DNA of 64,000 nucleotides from Actinomycetospora endophytica (GCF_021026375.1 NZ_JAJNDB010000007.1:186001-250000); one strand, 5' to 3'. Counted from the stretch's first letter, positions 44,188-53,670 are shown. Program-made: numbers and translations. Notes: generated from the letters alone by a model not told the origin.

Positions 44188-45081
44188 CTGCCCGAGCTCC
44201 CCGAGGTCGAGGTGGTGCGCCGCGGCGTCGCCGACCACGCGATCGGGCGCACGATCGCGTCGGTCGAGGTGCTGCACCCGCGGGCGGTCCGTCGGCAGCC
44301 CGGCGGTGCGCCCGAGCTGGCGGGCCGGCTGACCGGCCGCACGCTGGCTGCCGCCCGTCGTCGAGGGAAGTTCCTCTGGGTGGACCTGGAGGGGCCGGAC
44401 GGCGCTCCCGACGGTGCGGTCCTCGTCCACCTCGGGATGAGCGGCCAGTTGCTCGTCCAGCCGGCCGAGCGTCCCGACGAGGCCCACCTGCGGGTGCGGC
44501 TGCGGTTCGACGACGGGCGTTCGGAGCTGCGCTTCGTCGACCAGCGGACCTTCGGCGGGCTCACCGCCGTCGACACGGTCGTCGTCGACGGGGAGACGGT
44601 GCCGACCCTCGTCGCGCACATCGGCCGCGACCCCCTCGACCCGCGCTTCGACCTCGAGGCCGCGGTCGGGGCGTACCGGCGGCGCCGGACCGAGCTCAAG
44701 CGGGCGCTGCTCGACCAGAACGTGGTCTCCGGGATCGGCAACATCTACGCCGACGAGGCCCTGTGGCGGGCGAAGCTGCACTCGCTGCGCCCGACGACGA
44801 GGCTGACCCGGCCGGAGGGGCGGCGGGTCCTGACGGCGGCCGTCGAGGTCATGGGGGAGGCGCTCGCCGCGGGCGGCACGTCGTTCGACGCGCTGTACGT
44901 CGACGTGCACGGGGAGTCCGGCTACTTCGAGCGCTCGCTCGCGGTCTACGGGCGCGAGGACGAGCCGTGCCTGCGGTGCGGGACCGCGATCGTGCGATCG
45001 TCGTTCACCAACCGGTCGTCCTACTGGTGCCCGACATGCCAGAAGGCGCCGCGGCGCACCACTGTCAGGGGGCTCGCGTAG
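44188..45081 (+). CDS. mutM: Formamidopyrimidine-DNA glycosylase with a CTG start codon
   Basis: Excises 8-oxoguanine and formamidopyrimidines. The catalytic Pro2-Glu3 pair must follow the initiator Met, and the sequence here reads CTG CCC GAG CTC CCC GAG GTC GAG at 44188-44211 (PELPEVE). No ATG, GTG or TTG lies between the rnc stop and this point, so initiation at CTG is required; GTG 44212 would remove the active site. The C-terminal zinc finger CLRCGTAI...CPTCQK is intact. Length 297 residues is normal. It starts 1 bp after rnc. Confidence 0.95.
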   Translation: MPELPEVEVVRRGVADHAIGRTIASVEVLHPRAVRRQPGGAPELAGRLTGRTLAAARRRGKFLWVDLEGPDGAPDGAVLVHLGMSGQLLVQPAERPDEAHLRVRLRFDDGRSELRFVDQRTFGGLTAVDTVVVDGETVPTLVAHIGRDPLDPRFDLEAAVGAYRRRRTELKRALLDQNVVSGIGNIYADEALWRAKLHSLRPTTRLTRPEGRRVLTAAVEVMGEALAAGGTSFDALYVDVHGESGYFERSLAVYGREDEPCLRCGTAIVRSSFTNRSSYWCPTCQKAPRRTTVRGLA

Positions 45082-45123
45082 CGTCGCCCGCGAGTCGGAT
45101 CCGTGTGATGGGGGAGGGGTGAC

Positions 45124-48100
45124 GTGCACCTCAAGAGCCTCACGCTCAAGGGCTTCAAGTCCTTCGCCTCGTCGACCACGCTGAAGTTCGAGCCGGGCAT
45201 CACCGCGGTGGTGGGGCCGAACGGCTCCGGGAAGTCCAACGTCGTCGACGCCATCAGCTGGGTGCTCGGCGAGCAGGGCGCGAAGGCGCTGCGCGGCGGG
45301 AAGATGGAGGACGTCATCTTCGCCGGCACGTCCGGCCGGTCGCCGCTGGGCCGGGCCGAGGTGACGCTGACGATCGACAACTCCGACGGCGTGCTGCCGA
45401 TCGAGTACACCGAGGTGTCGATCACCCGGCGGGTCTTCCGCTCCGGCGCGGGCGAGTACGAGATCAACGGCAGCTCGTGCCGGCTGCTCGACGTCCAGGA
45501 GCTGCTCTCGGACTCCGGCATCGGCCGGGAGCTGCACGTCCTGGTGGGGCAGGGGCAGCTCGACACCATCCTGCAGTCGCGTCCCGAGGAGCGCCGCGCG
45601 TTCATCGAGGAGGCCGCGGGCGTCCTCAAGCACCGCAAGCGCAAGGAGAAGGCGCTGCGGAAGCTGGAGGCGATGGAGGCCAACCTCGCCCGCCTCTCCG
45701 ACCTCACCACCGAGCTGCGCCGGCAGCTCAAGCCGCTCGGCCGGCAGGCCGAGATCGCGCGCCGCGCCCAGACCATCCAGGCCGACCTGCGGGACGCGCG
45801 CCTGCGCCTCGCCGCGGACGACCTGGTGACGCTGCGGACCACCATCGCGCGGGACACCGCCGACGAGGACGAGGCACGGCGCAAGCGGGACGAGACCGAG
45901 CGGTCCCTGGCCGCCGAGTCCGACGCGATGGCCGAGCTCGAGACCGCGCTGGAGCAGGACGCTCCGGCGCACGACCGGGCGGTCGCCGCGCACCACCGGC
46001 TGTCCTCGCTGGCCGAGCGGCTGCGCGGGACGGTCGCGCTGGCCGCCGAGCGCCACCGCCACCTCTCGGCGCCCGAGGACGGCCCGACCGGCCCCGACCC
46101 GGACGAGCTGGAACGGCAGGCCGAGCAGGCCGCCGAGACCGAGGCCGAGCTCGCCGAGGAGGTCGCCGCCGCGCGGGAGACCCTCGAGGACGCCGCCGCA
46201 CGCCGGGAGGACGCGGAGGAGTCCCTGACGGGGGCGGAGCGTCGCCTCGCGGCCGCCCAGCGCGCCGCGGCCGACCGTCGCGAGGGGCTCGCGCGGCTCT
46301 CCGGGCAGGTCGAGACCCAGCGGGGCCGGGTGGCCTCCGCGGTGGAGGAGCTCGAGACCCTGGGCACCTCGATCACCGAGGCCACCGAGCGCGCCGCCGC
46401 CGCGCGCGAGGAGCTCTCGGAGGCCGAGGAGGAGGCCGGGACGACCGCGCCCGAGGACGGCGCGCCCGCGGAGTCGGAGAGCACCGCCTCGACGGCCGAG
46501 GACGACGGCGGGGCGGACTCCGGGCACGCCGATCCGGAGGCGGCCTTCGACGCCGCCACCGAGCGCCACGAGCAGGTCCGCGCCGAGCTCGACCGCGCCG
46601 GATCCGCCCACCGGGACGCCGAGCGCGACCGCGCGCACTGGACGGCCCGCGTCGAGGCCCTGGAGCTCACGCTGACCCGCCGCGACGGCGCCGGGGAGCT
46701 GCTGGGTGGGGACCGCGAGGGGGTCCTGGGCTCGGTCGCGGCGCTGCTGCGGGTGCCGGCGGGCGACGAGGCGGCGATCACGGCGGCGCTCGGGCCGGCC
46801 GCGGACGCGGTCGTCGTGACCGGACCCGACGCCGCGGCCGACGCGTTGGCGCACCTGCACGCATCCGACGCGGGCCGTGCGGGCCTCGTCGTCGCCGGGG
46901 CCACGGCGCCGGCACCGTCGGGCGAGGCCCCGGCGGGCACGCGGTGGGCGGCCGACGTGGTGAGCGCCCCGGGGCCGCTCGCGGGCGCGGTGGCGGAGCT
47001 GCTGGCCGGCGTCGTGGTGGTGGACGACCTCCCGGCCGCCCGTGCGGTCGTCGTCGCCCATCCGCACCTCTCGGCGGCCACCCGCGAGGGCGATGTGCTC
47101 GGCGGGTCCTGGGCGGTCGGCGGGCCGTCGGGCAACCAGTCGATCCTGGAGATGCAGTCGGCGGCCGACGAGGCGGGCGACCGCCGGGCCGAGGCCGAGC
47201 GGGCCGTGGCCGCCGCCGACGCCGCGCTGGAGGAGGCGAAGGAGGCCGAGGCGGCGGCGCGGGCCGAGGTCGGCGTCGCCCGGCAGGTGCGCGACGACCA
47301 CCGGCGGGCCGCCGCCGAGCGCCGCAAGGCCGACGAGGCCCGTCGCGCGCAGGACGACGCGCGGCGCGCCGAGGAGGCCCGGCGGCTCGGGCGGCTGGCC
47401 GAGACGGTGCGCGGCGCGGAGGCCGAGGTCGCGCGGCTGACCGAGCGCCGTGCCGCCGTCGAGACCTCGCGGGACGAGCGCCGCGCCGAGCTCGACGACC
47501 TCTCCGAGCGGCTCGCCATGGCCACCGACCAGGCCGAGACCGACGGGGACGACGCGGGCGAGGAGGACACCGCGGCGCGCGACGCGGCGTCGGCCGCGGT
47601 GACGGCCGCCCGCGCCGCCGAGGTCGAGGGGCGGCTCGCGCTGCGCACCGCGGAGGAGCGCGCGCGGGCGGTCACCGGGCGGGCCGAGGCGCTGCGCCAC
47701 CGGGCCCGCAGCGAGCGCGAGCAGCGGGAGCGGGCCTCGGAGCGCCGTCGGGAGCGCGAGCGGGCGGCGGCGCTGCTCGACGAGGTCCTCGAGCACGGCC
47801 GGGCGGGCGCGGAGAAGATCGCGGTGTCGGTGACGCGGGCGGCCGCCGAGCGGGACCGGCTCGCGACGGCGCGCCAGGCCCGGGCGGCGGAGCTGGAGAG
47901 TGCGCGGGAGCGGCTGCGCGGGCTGCAGCAGACCCTCGAGCGCCTCACCGACGCGGTGCACCGCGACGAGGTGCTGCGTGCCGAGCAACGCACCCGGCTC
48001 TCGCAGATGGAGGAGTCGATCGGCGAGCGCTTCGGCATCGGCCTGGACGACCTGGTGCGCGAGTACGGGCCGGACGTGGGGATCCCGCCGAGCGAGGCCG

Positions 48101-48867
48101 AGGTCGCGGAGGTGACCGCCGCCCGCGAGCGCGGCGAGCAGGTCTCGATGCCGCCGCCGCTGGCCTACGACCGGGGCGAGCAACAGCGCCGCGCCACCCG
48201 GGCGGAGAAGGAGCTCGGCACGCTCGGGAAGGTCAACCCGCTCGCGCTCGAGGAGTACGCGGCGCTGGAGGAGCGGTACCGCTTCCTGTCCACCCAGCTC
48301 GAGGACGTCAAGGCCTCGAAGCGCGACCTGCTCTCCGTCGTCGCGGACGTCGACCGGCGCATCCTCGACGTCTTCGCCGAGGCGTTCGCCGACGTCGCGC
48401 GTGAGTTCGAGATCGTCTTCCCGGTCCTGTTCCCGGGCGGCGACGGGCGGCTCGTGCTCACCGACCCCGACGACCTGCTCACCACCGGCGTCGAGGTGGA
48501 GGCCCGCCCGCCCGGCAAGAAGGTCAAGCGGCTCTCGCTGCTCTCCGGCGGCGAGAAGTCGCTCACCGCGGTGGCGATGCTCGTCGCGATCTTCCGGGCC
48601 CGGCCCTCGCCGTTCTACGTGCTCGACGAGGTGGAGGCGGCCCTCGACGACGCCAACCTCCGCCGGCTGATCAGCCTGCTCGACGACCTCCGCCGCTCGT
48701 CGCAGCTGGTGATCATCACCCACCAGAAGCCGACGATGGAGATCGCCGACGCGCTCTACGGCGTGAGCATGCGCGGCGACGGCATCACGGCGGTCGTGTC
48801 CCAACGCCTGCGTGGCAGCGATGCGCCAGGACCACTCGCCGGAGCGGACCCCTCCCCCGTGTCGTGA
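45124..48867 (+). CDS. smc: Chromosome segregation protein SMC
   Basis: Condensin ATPase of 1247 residues. Walker A is GPNGSGKSN (31-39). Two coiled-coil arms flank a hinge (about 520-660), and the C-terminal head has the signature LSGGEKSLTAVAM and Walker B PFYVLDEVEAALDD. The first arm is interrupted at about 436-475 by an acidic, Ser/Thr/Ala-rich stretch, and the second arm by a shorter acidic one near 800-820, both unusual for a coiled coil. GGGGAGGGG precedes the GTG. scpA and scpB are not in the window. Confidence 0.97.
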   Translation: MHLKSLTLKGFKSFASSTTLKFEPGITAVVGPNGSGKSNVVDAISWVLGEQGAKALRGGKMEDVIFAGTSGRSPLGRAEVTLTIDNSDGVLPIEYTEVSITRRVFRSGAGEYEINGSSCRLLDVQELLSDSGIGRELHVLVGQGQLDTILQSRPEERRAFIEEAAGVLKHRKRKEKALRKLEAMEANLARLSDLTTELRRQLKPLGRQAEIARRAQTIQADLRDARLRLAADDLVTLRTTIARDTADEDEARRKRDETERSLAAESDAMAELETALEQDAPAHDRAVAAHHRLSSLAERLRGTVALAAERHRHLSAPEDGPTGPDPDELERQAEQAAETEAELAEEVAAARETLEDAAARREDAEESLTGAERRLAAAQRAAADRREGLARLSGQVETQRGRVASAVEELETLGTSITEATERAAAAREELSEAEEEAGTTAPEDGAPAESESTASTAEDDGGADSGHADPEAAFDAATERHEQVRAELDRAGSAHRDAERDRAHWTARVEALELTLTRRDGAGELLGGDREGVLGSVAALLRVPAGDEAAITAALGPAADAVVVTGPDAAADALAHLHASDAGRAGLVVAGATAPAPSGEAPAGTRWAADVVSAPGPLAGAVAELLAGVVVVDDLPAARAVVVAHPHLSAATREGDVLGGSWAVGGPSGNQSILEMQSAADEAGDRRAEAERAVAAADAALEEAKEAEAAARAEVGVARQVRDDHRRAAAERRKADEARRAQDDARRAEEARRLGRLAETVRGAEAEVARLTERRAAVETSRDERRAELDDLSERLAMATDQAETDGDDAGEEDTAARDAASAAVTAARAAEVEGRLALRTAEERARAVTGRAEALRHRARSEREQRERASERRRERERAAALLDEVLEHGRAGAEKIAVSVTRAAAERDRLATARQARAAELESARERLRGLQQTLERLTDAVHRDEVLRAEQRTRLSQMEESIGERFGIGLDDLVREYGPDVGIPPSEAEVAEVTAARERGEQVSMPPPLAYDRGEQQRRATRAEKELGTLGKVNPLALEEYAALEERYRFLSTQLEDVKASKRDLLSVVADVDRRILDVFAEAFADVAREFEIVFPVLFPGGDGRLVLTDPDDLLTTGVEVEARPPGKKVKRLSLLSGGEKSLTAVAMLVAIFRARPSPFYVLDEVEAALDDANLRRLISLLDDLRRSSQLVIITHQKPTMEIADALYGVSMRGDGITAVVSQRLRGSDAPGPLAGADPSPVS

Positions 48868-48880
48868 CGGAGTGTCGCGC

Positions 48881-48913
48881 TAGGATAGCTCTGCGTGATC
48901 ATTCTGATCACGC
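48881..48913 (+). promoter_or_regulatory. Promoter with a palindromic operator upstream of a small membrane protein gene
   Basis: A TAGGAT -10 element (48881-48886) is followed, at the expected transcription start, by a perfect 9-bp inverted repeat: GCGTGATCA (48893-48901), TTC, TGATCACGC (48905-48913). This placement is typical of a repressor operator. The cognate regulator is not identifiable in the window. Confidence 0.5.
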
Positions 48914-49027
48914 ACCCGTGACCGACGACGACTCGGCCGGGGAATCCCATCGGGGCAGGGACCGGCCTAACGTCGAGGTCGTCGGCGTGGTGGTTCACCA
49001 TGCGAGGCTCGGGGAGAGGTCGGACGC

Positions 49028-49486
49028 ATGACGGTGCTCCAGCCCGGACGCTACGTCCAGCTCAATCGATCCAGCCCGACGCCGTCGCGCGGTTCGCAGG
49101 CGCTCGTCGGCCACCTCGTCATCGACACCTCGCACAGCGTGCTCTGCCCCCAGCTCGCCACCAGCCACATCGCGGTCACCATCGACGACCTGCCGCTGCA
49201 CGTGCGGTGGGGCCGCACCGACATCGCGCTGCCCGCCGGGCGCCACCGCGTCGAGGTGAAGGTCGACCGGGGCGACGGCTGGGGGCGGGTGGTCGACGCG
49301 GTCCCCGTCGCGGCCGGGCACACGGTCGACGTCTTCTACCGCGCGCCCGCCCTGCCGGGACGGGTCGGCTCGCTCGGTCCGGAGCCCCAGTCGACGGGCG
49401 GGGTCGTGGCGCTGCTCGGGATGCTGTTCGCGGCGCTGGTCGTGCTCGGCGTCGTGACGGGTGTGACGCTCGCGCTGTTCGTCTGA
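49028..49486 (+). CDS. Hypothetical protein with a C-terminal membrane anchor
   Basis: Protein of 152 residues. The soluble part looks beta-rich (LVGHLVIDTSHSVLC, HIAVTIDDLPLHVRWG, DIALPAGRHRVEVKV) and is followed by a C-terminal transmembrane helix (about 125-150: GGVVALLGMLFAALVVLGVVTG), giving a tail-anchored or PEGA-like layout. GGGGAGAGG precedes the ATG. It sits between smc and ftsY behind a promoter with a palindromic operator. I do not recognise a named family. Confidence 0.7.
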   Translation: MTVLQPGRYVQLNRSSPTPSRGSQALVGHLVIDTSHSVLCPQLATSHIAVTIDDLPLHVRWGRTDIALPAGRHRVEVKVDRGDGWGRVVDAVPVAAGHTVDVFYRAPALPGRVGSLGPEPQSTGGVVALLGMLFAALVVLGVVTGVTLALFV

Positions 49487-49765
49487 CGGGGTCGCTTCGG
49501 GTCGATCGCGCTGTTGGTGCTGTTGGTGCTGTCCGGGCCGTCGGCGCCGTCCGCGTCGTCGTTGGCGCCGTCGGCGCCAGGGGCACAGCAGGCAGCCCGT
49601 GGCGGGCTTCGGCGTGGCTGGTGTGCTCCTCGTGGGACGGAGCCGCCGGTCGCCGCGGCGCGAGGGTCACAGGAGGCCTGCCGCGACCGGGTCCGGGCTG
49701 CCTGGTGTGCTGCTGACCGACGGCGGTGGGCAGGACCGCGAGGAGGCGGCTGACAGGATGGTGCG
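49487..49765. other. Intergenic region with short degenerate repeats
   Basis: The 279-bp gap before ftsY contains TGCTGTTGGTGCTGTTGG-like direct repeats (49510-49530) and several near-copies of GCCGTCGGCGCC. No start codon with a ribosome-binding site and no terminator hairpin with a U-tract was found. I see no gene here. Confidence 0.5.
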
Positions 49766-51601
49766 GTGAGCTCGACGCTGACCATCACCACGCCCTGGGG
49801 GACCGACCTGCTGTCCGGCCTCCCGGTCCTGCCGGGGCAGGTCCCCCCGCCGCCGTCCCCGCCCGCGGGGCTCGCGCCGGGGGTGCTGACCGCGATCATC
49901 GTCGCGGTCGTGGTCGTCGTGCTGCTGCTGGCAGTCGTCCTCGGGCTGGTGCTCCAGCGGCGTCGGCGCATCTCGTACCGGGAGCCGAGCGAGGAGGTCG
50001 AGGAGGCCAAGCCCAGCAAGGGGACCTACGCGGCGGGCGGGGGGTTCTCGTTCTCGTCCGGGACCGGCGGGAGTGCGCCCACCAAGGAGCGGCCGCCGGC
50101 AGCAGAGCCTCCGCCGGAGCCTGCTGCTGAACCGGCGCCCGCGCCGGAACCCGAGCCCACTCCGGAGCCGGCGCGCACGCCGGAACCCGAGCCCACTCCG
50201 GAGCCGGCGCGCACGCCGGAGCCCGAGCCCGCGCCGGAGCCCGCTGGCGAGGGGCGCCCACGGCCGGAAGAGTCGAGCGAAGGGGCCCCTCGCTCGGAAT
50301 CGGCGACCGCGACGGCACCGGCTGCGCCCGCCGCGCCGGCCGAGCCCGCCGCGCCGGCCGAGCCCGCCGCGCCGGAGCCCGCCGCGCCGGCCGAGCCCGC
50401 CGCGCCGGCCGAGCCCGCCGCGCCGGCCGAGCCCGCCGCGCCGGCCGAATCGGCCCCGGACGCGACGGCGCCCGCGCCCGCTCACGAGGGGAGGATCGAG
50501 CCGCTAGAGCCTGCCGAGGGTTCCCTTCGTGCGGAGCCTGAGCCCGCGCCGTCCGTTCCCGCCGCGCCCGCGGAGCCGGAGCCCGCTGGCGAAGGGCGCC
50601 CACGGCCCGAAGAGTCGAGCGAAGGTGCCCTTCGCTCAGAAGCGGCGGTCGCCGAACCGGCGGAACCGGCCGAGCCGATCGCCTCCCCCGAGGGCCGGCT
50701 CGAGCGCCTGCGGGGCCGCCTCGGCCGCTCGCGCTCCACGCTCGGCACCGGGCTGCTGGGCCTGCTCGGCGCCGGGGACCTCGACGAGGACTCCTGGGAG
50801 GAGGTCGAGGACCAGCTGCTGATGGCCGATCTCGGGGCCGCCACCACGCAGGAGGTCGTCGGCAAGCTGCGCGAGCGCATCGCCTCACGCGGGGTGCGGA
50901 CCTCCGAGGAGGTGCGCGACCTGCTGCGGGAGGTGCTCGTCGAGACCCTCGGGACGGACCTGGAGCGCTCGGTGCGGGCGCTCGCGCACGACGGCCGGCC
51001 CGCCGTCGTCCTCGTCGTCGGCGTCAACGGCACCGGCAAGACGACGACGACCGGCAAGCTGGCCCGCGTGCTCGTCGGCGGCGGCCACGAGATCGTCCTC
51101 GGCGCGGCGGACACCTTCCGCGCCGCCGCGGCCGAGCAGCTGCAGACCTGGGGCGAGCGCGCGGGGGCGCAGGTGATCCGGGGCGCCGAGGGTGCGGACC
51201 CGGCCAGCGTCGCGTTCGACGCCGTCAAGAAGGGCGCCGACGCCGGGGTCGACGCGGTCCTGCTCGACACCGCCGGCCGGCTGCACACCAAGACCGGGCT
51301 CATGGACGAGCTCGGCAAGGTCAAGCGCGTCGTGGAGCGGCAGGCCGAGGTCGACGAGGTGCTCCTCGTGCTCGACGCCACCACCGGCCAGAACGGGTTG
51401 ACGCAGGCGCGGGTGTTCGGTGAGGTCGTCGACGTCACGGGGGTCGTGCTCACCAAGCTCGACGGCACCGCCAAGGGCGGCATCGTCTTCCAGGTGCAGC
51501 GCGAGCTCGGGGTCCCGGTGAAGCTCGTCGGTCTCGGCGAGGGCCCGGACGACCTCGCGCCGTTCGAGCCCGAGGCCTTCGTGGACGCGCTGCTGCGCTG
51601 A
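49766..51601 (+). CDS. ftsY: Signal recognition particle receptor FtsY
   Basis: SRP receptor GTPase of 611 residues, docking ribosome-SRP complexes at the membrane. An N-terminal transmembrane helix (about 38-62) is followed by a very long Pro/Glu/Ala-rich linker (about 80-310) made of (A/P)EP repeats. The NG domain (about 310-611) has GVNGTGKTTTTGK, DTFRAAAAEQL, DTAGR and TKLDGTAKGG. Within the linker an 18-residue unit GEGRPRPEESSEGA/LRSE occurs twice and coincides with DNA palindromes. AGGA precedes the GTG. Confidence 0.96.
   Translation: MSSTLTITTPWGTDLLSGLPVLPGQVPPPPSPPAGLAPGVLTAIIVAVVVVVLLLAVVLGLVLQRRRRISYREPSEEVEEAKPSKGTYAAGGGFSFSSGTGGSAPTKERPPAAEPPPEPAAEPAPAPEPEPTPEPARTPEPEPTPEPARTPEPEPAPEPAGEGRPRPEESSEGAPRSESATATAPAAPAAPAEPAAPAEPAAPEPAAPAEPAAPAEPAAPAEPAAPAESAPDATAPAPAHEGRIEPLEPAEGSLRAEPEPAPSVPAAPAEPEPAGEGRPRPEESSEGALRSEAAVAEPAEPAEPIASPEGRLERLRGRLGRSRSTLGTGLLGLLGAGDLDEDSWEEVEDQLLMADLGAATTQEVVGKLRERIASRGVRTSEEVRDLLREVLVETLGTDLERSVRALAHDGRPAVVLVVGVNGTGKTTTTGKLARVLVGGGHEIVLGAADTFRAAAAEQLQTWGERAGAQVIRGAEGADPASVAFDAVKKGADAGVDAVLLDTAGRLHTKTGLMDELGKVKRVVERQAEVDEVLLVLDATTGQNGLTQARVFGEVVDVTGVVLTKLDGTAKGGIVFQVQRELGVPVKLVGLGEGPDDLAPFEPEAFVDALLR
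50275..50637 (+). repeat. Palindromic repeats embedded in the ftsY linker
   Basis: Three near-identical palindromes of the form GAGCGAAGG-N-CCTTCGCTC lie in frame inside ftsY: 50275-50295, 50515-50529 (partial) and 50617-50637 (perfect 9-bp stem, TGC loop). The first and third sit in a duplicated segment of roughly 60 bp. They look like dispersed palindromes tolerated in a disordered linker. Confidence 0.55.
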
Positions 51602-51789
51602 CCGCACGCGCCCGTTCCCCCGTCCGGCGGGGAAAATCCGGGTGTGGCTCGGCCGCCGATCGGGTGACCCGCGACGCGATCGAGTTCAACGCGATGTCGC
51701 TGATCGTGAGCGGTCGGTGAGTGATGCGGAGCACTCCACCCCGGCTTGTCCGGTTCGGCAATCTGATGGATACATCATCAGGGCGGCTG

Positions 51790-51827
51790 TTAACTGCCGA
51801 GAAACACTCCTCGACACCGCCCGAAAC
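51790..51827. promoter_or_regulatory. GlnR box upstream of amt
   Basis: TTAAC (51790), GAAAC (51801), GACAC (51813) and GAAAC (51823) follow the a/b-site pattern of actinobacterial GlnR boxes (GTnAC-N6-GAAAC repeated), with 11-bp and 22-bp spacings; the third half-site is shifted by one base. It lies about 70 bp before the amt start. It predicts nitrogen-limitation control of amt-glnK. Confidence 0.75.
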
Positions 51828-51895
51828 ACACTCTCACCATCCTTCCCTCCCAGTGATCGCCACCGAGACGGTGACTGCAGGAGGGACGAACGACC

Positions 51896-53251
51896 GTGTT
51901 GAATGCCGGAAGTACCGCGTGGGTACTCGCCAGCGCCGCGCTGGTGATGCTCATGACCCCAGGGCTCGCGTTCTTCTACGGCGGCATGGTCCGCTCGAAG
52001 AGCGTTCTGAACATGCTCATGATGAACTTCATGTGCCTCGCGATCGTCGGGGTGCTGTGGTGCCTCTACGGCTTCTCGCTCGCGTTCGGTAACGACGCGT
52101 TCGGCGGCCTCGTCGGCAGCTTCCAGTACCTGGGCCTGGGCAACATGTTCCCGAACGGCTCCCAGGCGATCGTCGGCGCGAGCACCGGTGACGGCATCCC
52201 GATCCTCGCGTTCGTGATGTTCCAGCTGATGTTCGCCGTCATCACGCCGGCGCTGATCTCGGGCGCCGTCCCCGAGCGCATCAAGTTCTGGAGCTGGGGC
52301 ATCTTCGTCGTGCTCTGGTCGACGATCGTGTACTTCCCGGTCGCGCACTGGGTGTTCGCGTTCGACGGCTACGCCTCCGACAAGGGCGGCTGGATCGCCA
52401 ACTCGCTCAAGGCGCTCGACTTCGCCGGCGGGACCGCGGTCCACATCAACGCCGGTGCCGCGGGCCTGGCGCTGGCGATCGTGCTCGGCAAGCGCCGCGG
52501 CTGGCCGCGTGACCCGGGCCGCCCGCACTCGCTGCCGTTCGTCCTGCTCGGCGCCAGCCTGCTGTGGTTCGGCTGGTACGGCTTCAACGCCGGCTCGGCG
52601 CTGGGCGCGAACTCGACCGCCGCGATCGCCTTCACGACGACGACCGTGGCCACCGCCGCGGCGACCATCGGCTGGCTGCTGGTCGAGCAGGTCCGTGACG
52701 GCAAGCCGACCACGCTCGGTGCCGCGTCGGGTGCTGTCGCCGGCCTCGTCGCGATCACCCCGGCCTGTGCGTACGTCAACCCGGTCGGCGGCCTCGCGGT
52801 CGGCTTCATCGCCGGTGCGGTCTGCGCGCTCTGCGTGTCGATCAAGTTCCGCTTCGGCTTCGACGACTCGCTCGACGTGGTGGCCGTCCACCTCGTCGGT
52901 GGTCTGGTCGGCACCCTGCTCATCGGGTTCTTCGGCACCACCTCGCTGAACTCCTCGAGCGCCGACGGGCTCTTCTACGGCGGCGGGTTCGACCAGCTGG
53001 GCAAGCAGGCCGTGGCCGCGTTCGCCGTGCTCCTCTACTCCTTCGTCGTCACCTCGATCATCGCCCTGCTGATCAAGTACACGATCGGCTTCCGCGTGAC
53101 CGAGGAGGACGAGGCGGCGGGTATCGACGAGTCGCAGCACGCGGAGACCAGCTACGACTACTCCGGTCTGCGCAGCGGTGGTGGCACCGGGTCGTCCATC
53201 CTGGACGGCGCAGCGTCGCGAGTTCCGGCCTCGGCCGGTCAGGAGGGCTGA
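51896..53251 (+). CDS. amt: Ammonium transporter
   Basis: Amt/MEP/Rh channel of 451 residues with about 11 transmembrane helices. Family signatures are the periplasmic start STAWVLASAALVMLMTPGLAFFYGG, the DFAGGTAVHINAG segment with a pore histidine, and VHLVGGLVGTLL with the second. The C-terminal cytoplasmic tail, about 45 residues, is where GlnK would dock. AGGAGGG precedes the GTG. It is under a GlnR box and lies 3 bp from glnK. Confidence 0.97.
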   Translation: MLNAGSTAWVLASAALVMLMTPGLAFFYGGMVRSKSVLNMLMMNFMCLAIVGVLWCLYGFSLAFGNDAFGGLVGSFQYLGLGNMFPNGSQAIVGASTGDGIPILAFVMFQLMFAVITPALISGAVPERIKFWSWGIFVVLWSTIVYFPVAHWVFAFDGYASDKGGWIANSLKALDFAGGTAVHINAGAAGLALAIVLGKRRGWPRDPGRPHSLPFVLLGASLLWFGWYGFNAGSALGANSTAAIAFTTTTVATAAATIGWLLVEQVRDGKPTTLGAASGAVAGLVAITPACAYVNPVGGLAVGFIAGAVCALCVSIKFRFGFDDSLDVVAVHLVGGLVGTLLIGFFGTTSLNSSSADGLFYGGGFDQLGKQAVAAFAVLLYSFVVTSIIALLIKYTIGFRVTEEDEAAGIDESQHAETSYDYSGLRSGGGTGSSILDGAASRVPASAGQEG

Positions 53252-53593
<342 letters not shown>

Positions 53594-53619
53594 CTGGCGG
53601 GACGCGTCCGGTGCGACCC

Positions 53620-53656
53620 GGCGCCGGGACCGGTCCTCGTGACCGGTCCCGGCGCC
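53620..53656 (+). terminator. Perfect 16-bp hairpin between glnK and glnD
   Basis: GGCGCCGGGACCGGTC (53620-53635) pairs perfectly with GACCGGTCCCGGCGCC (53641-53656) across a CTCGT loop, 27 bp after the glnK stop. It lacks a U-tract but should terminate or attenuate transcription into glnD. Confidence 0.65.
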
Positions 53657-53670
53657 GTGGCCGCCTGCGC

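Noticed and set aside
44044..48804. Very long open frame antisense to smc, and similar ones opposite pyc (34720-38814), glxA (6904-9861) and ppk (9915-14042)
   Set aside because: In DNA this GC-rich, antisense frames in register with G/C third positions lack stops. Their translations are Arg/Ala/Gly/Pro-rich with no domains, whereas the opposite strand encodes clear conserved proteins.
49497..49570. Short tandem-like repeats (GCTGTTGGT) suggestive of a CRISPR or minisatellite
   Set aside because: The copies are few, degenerate and lack regular unique spacers.
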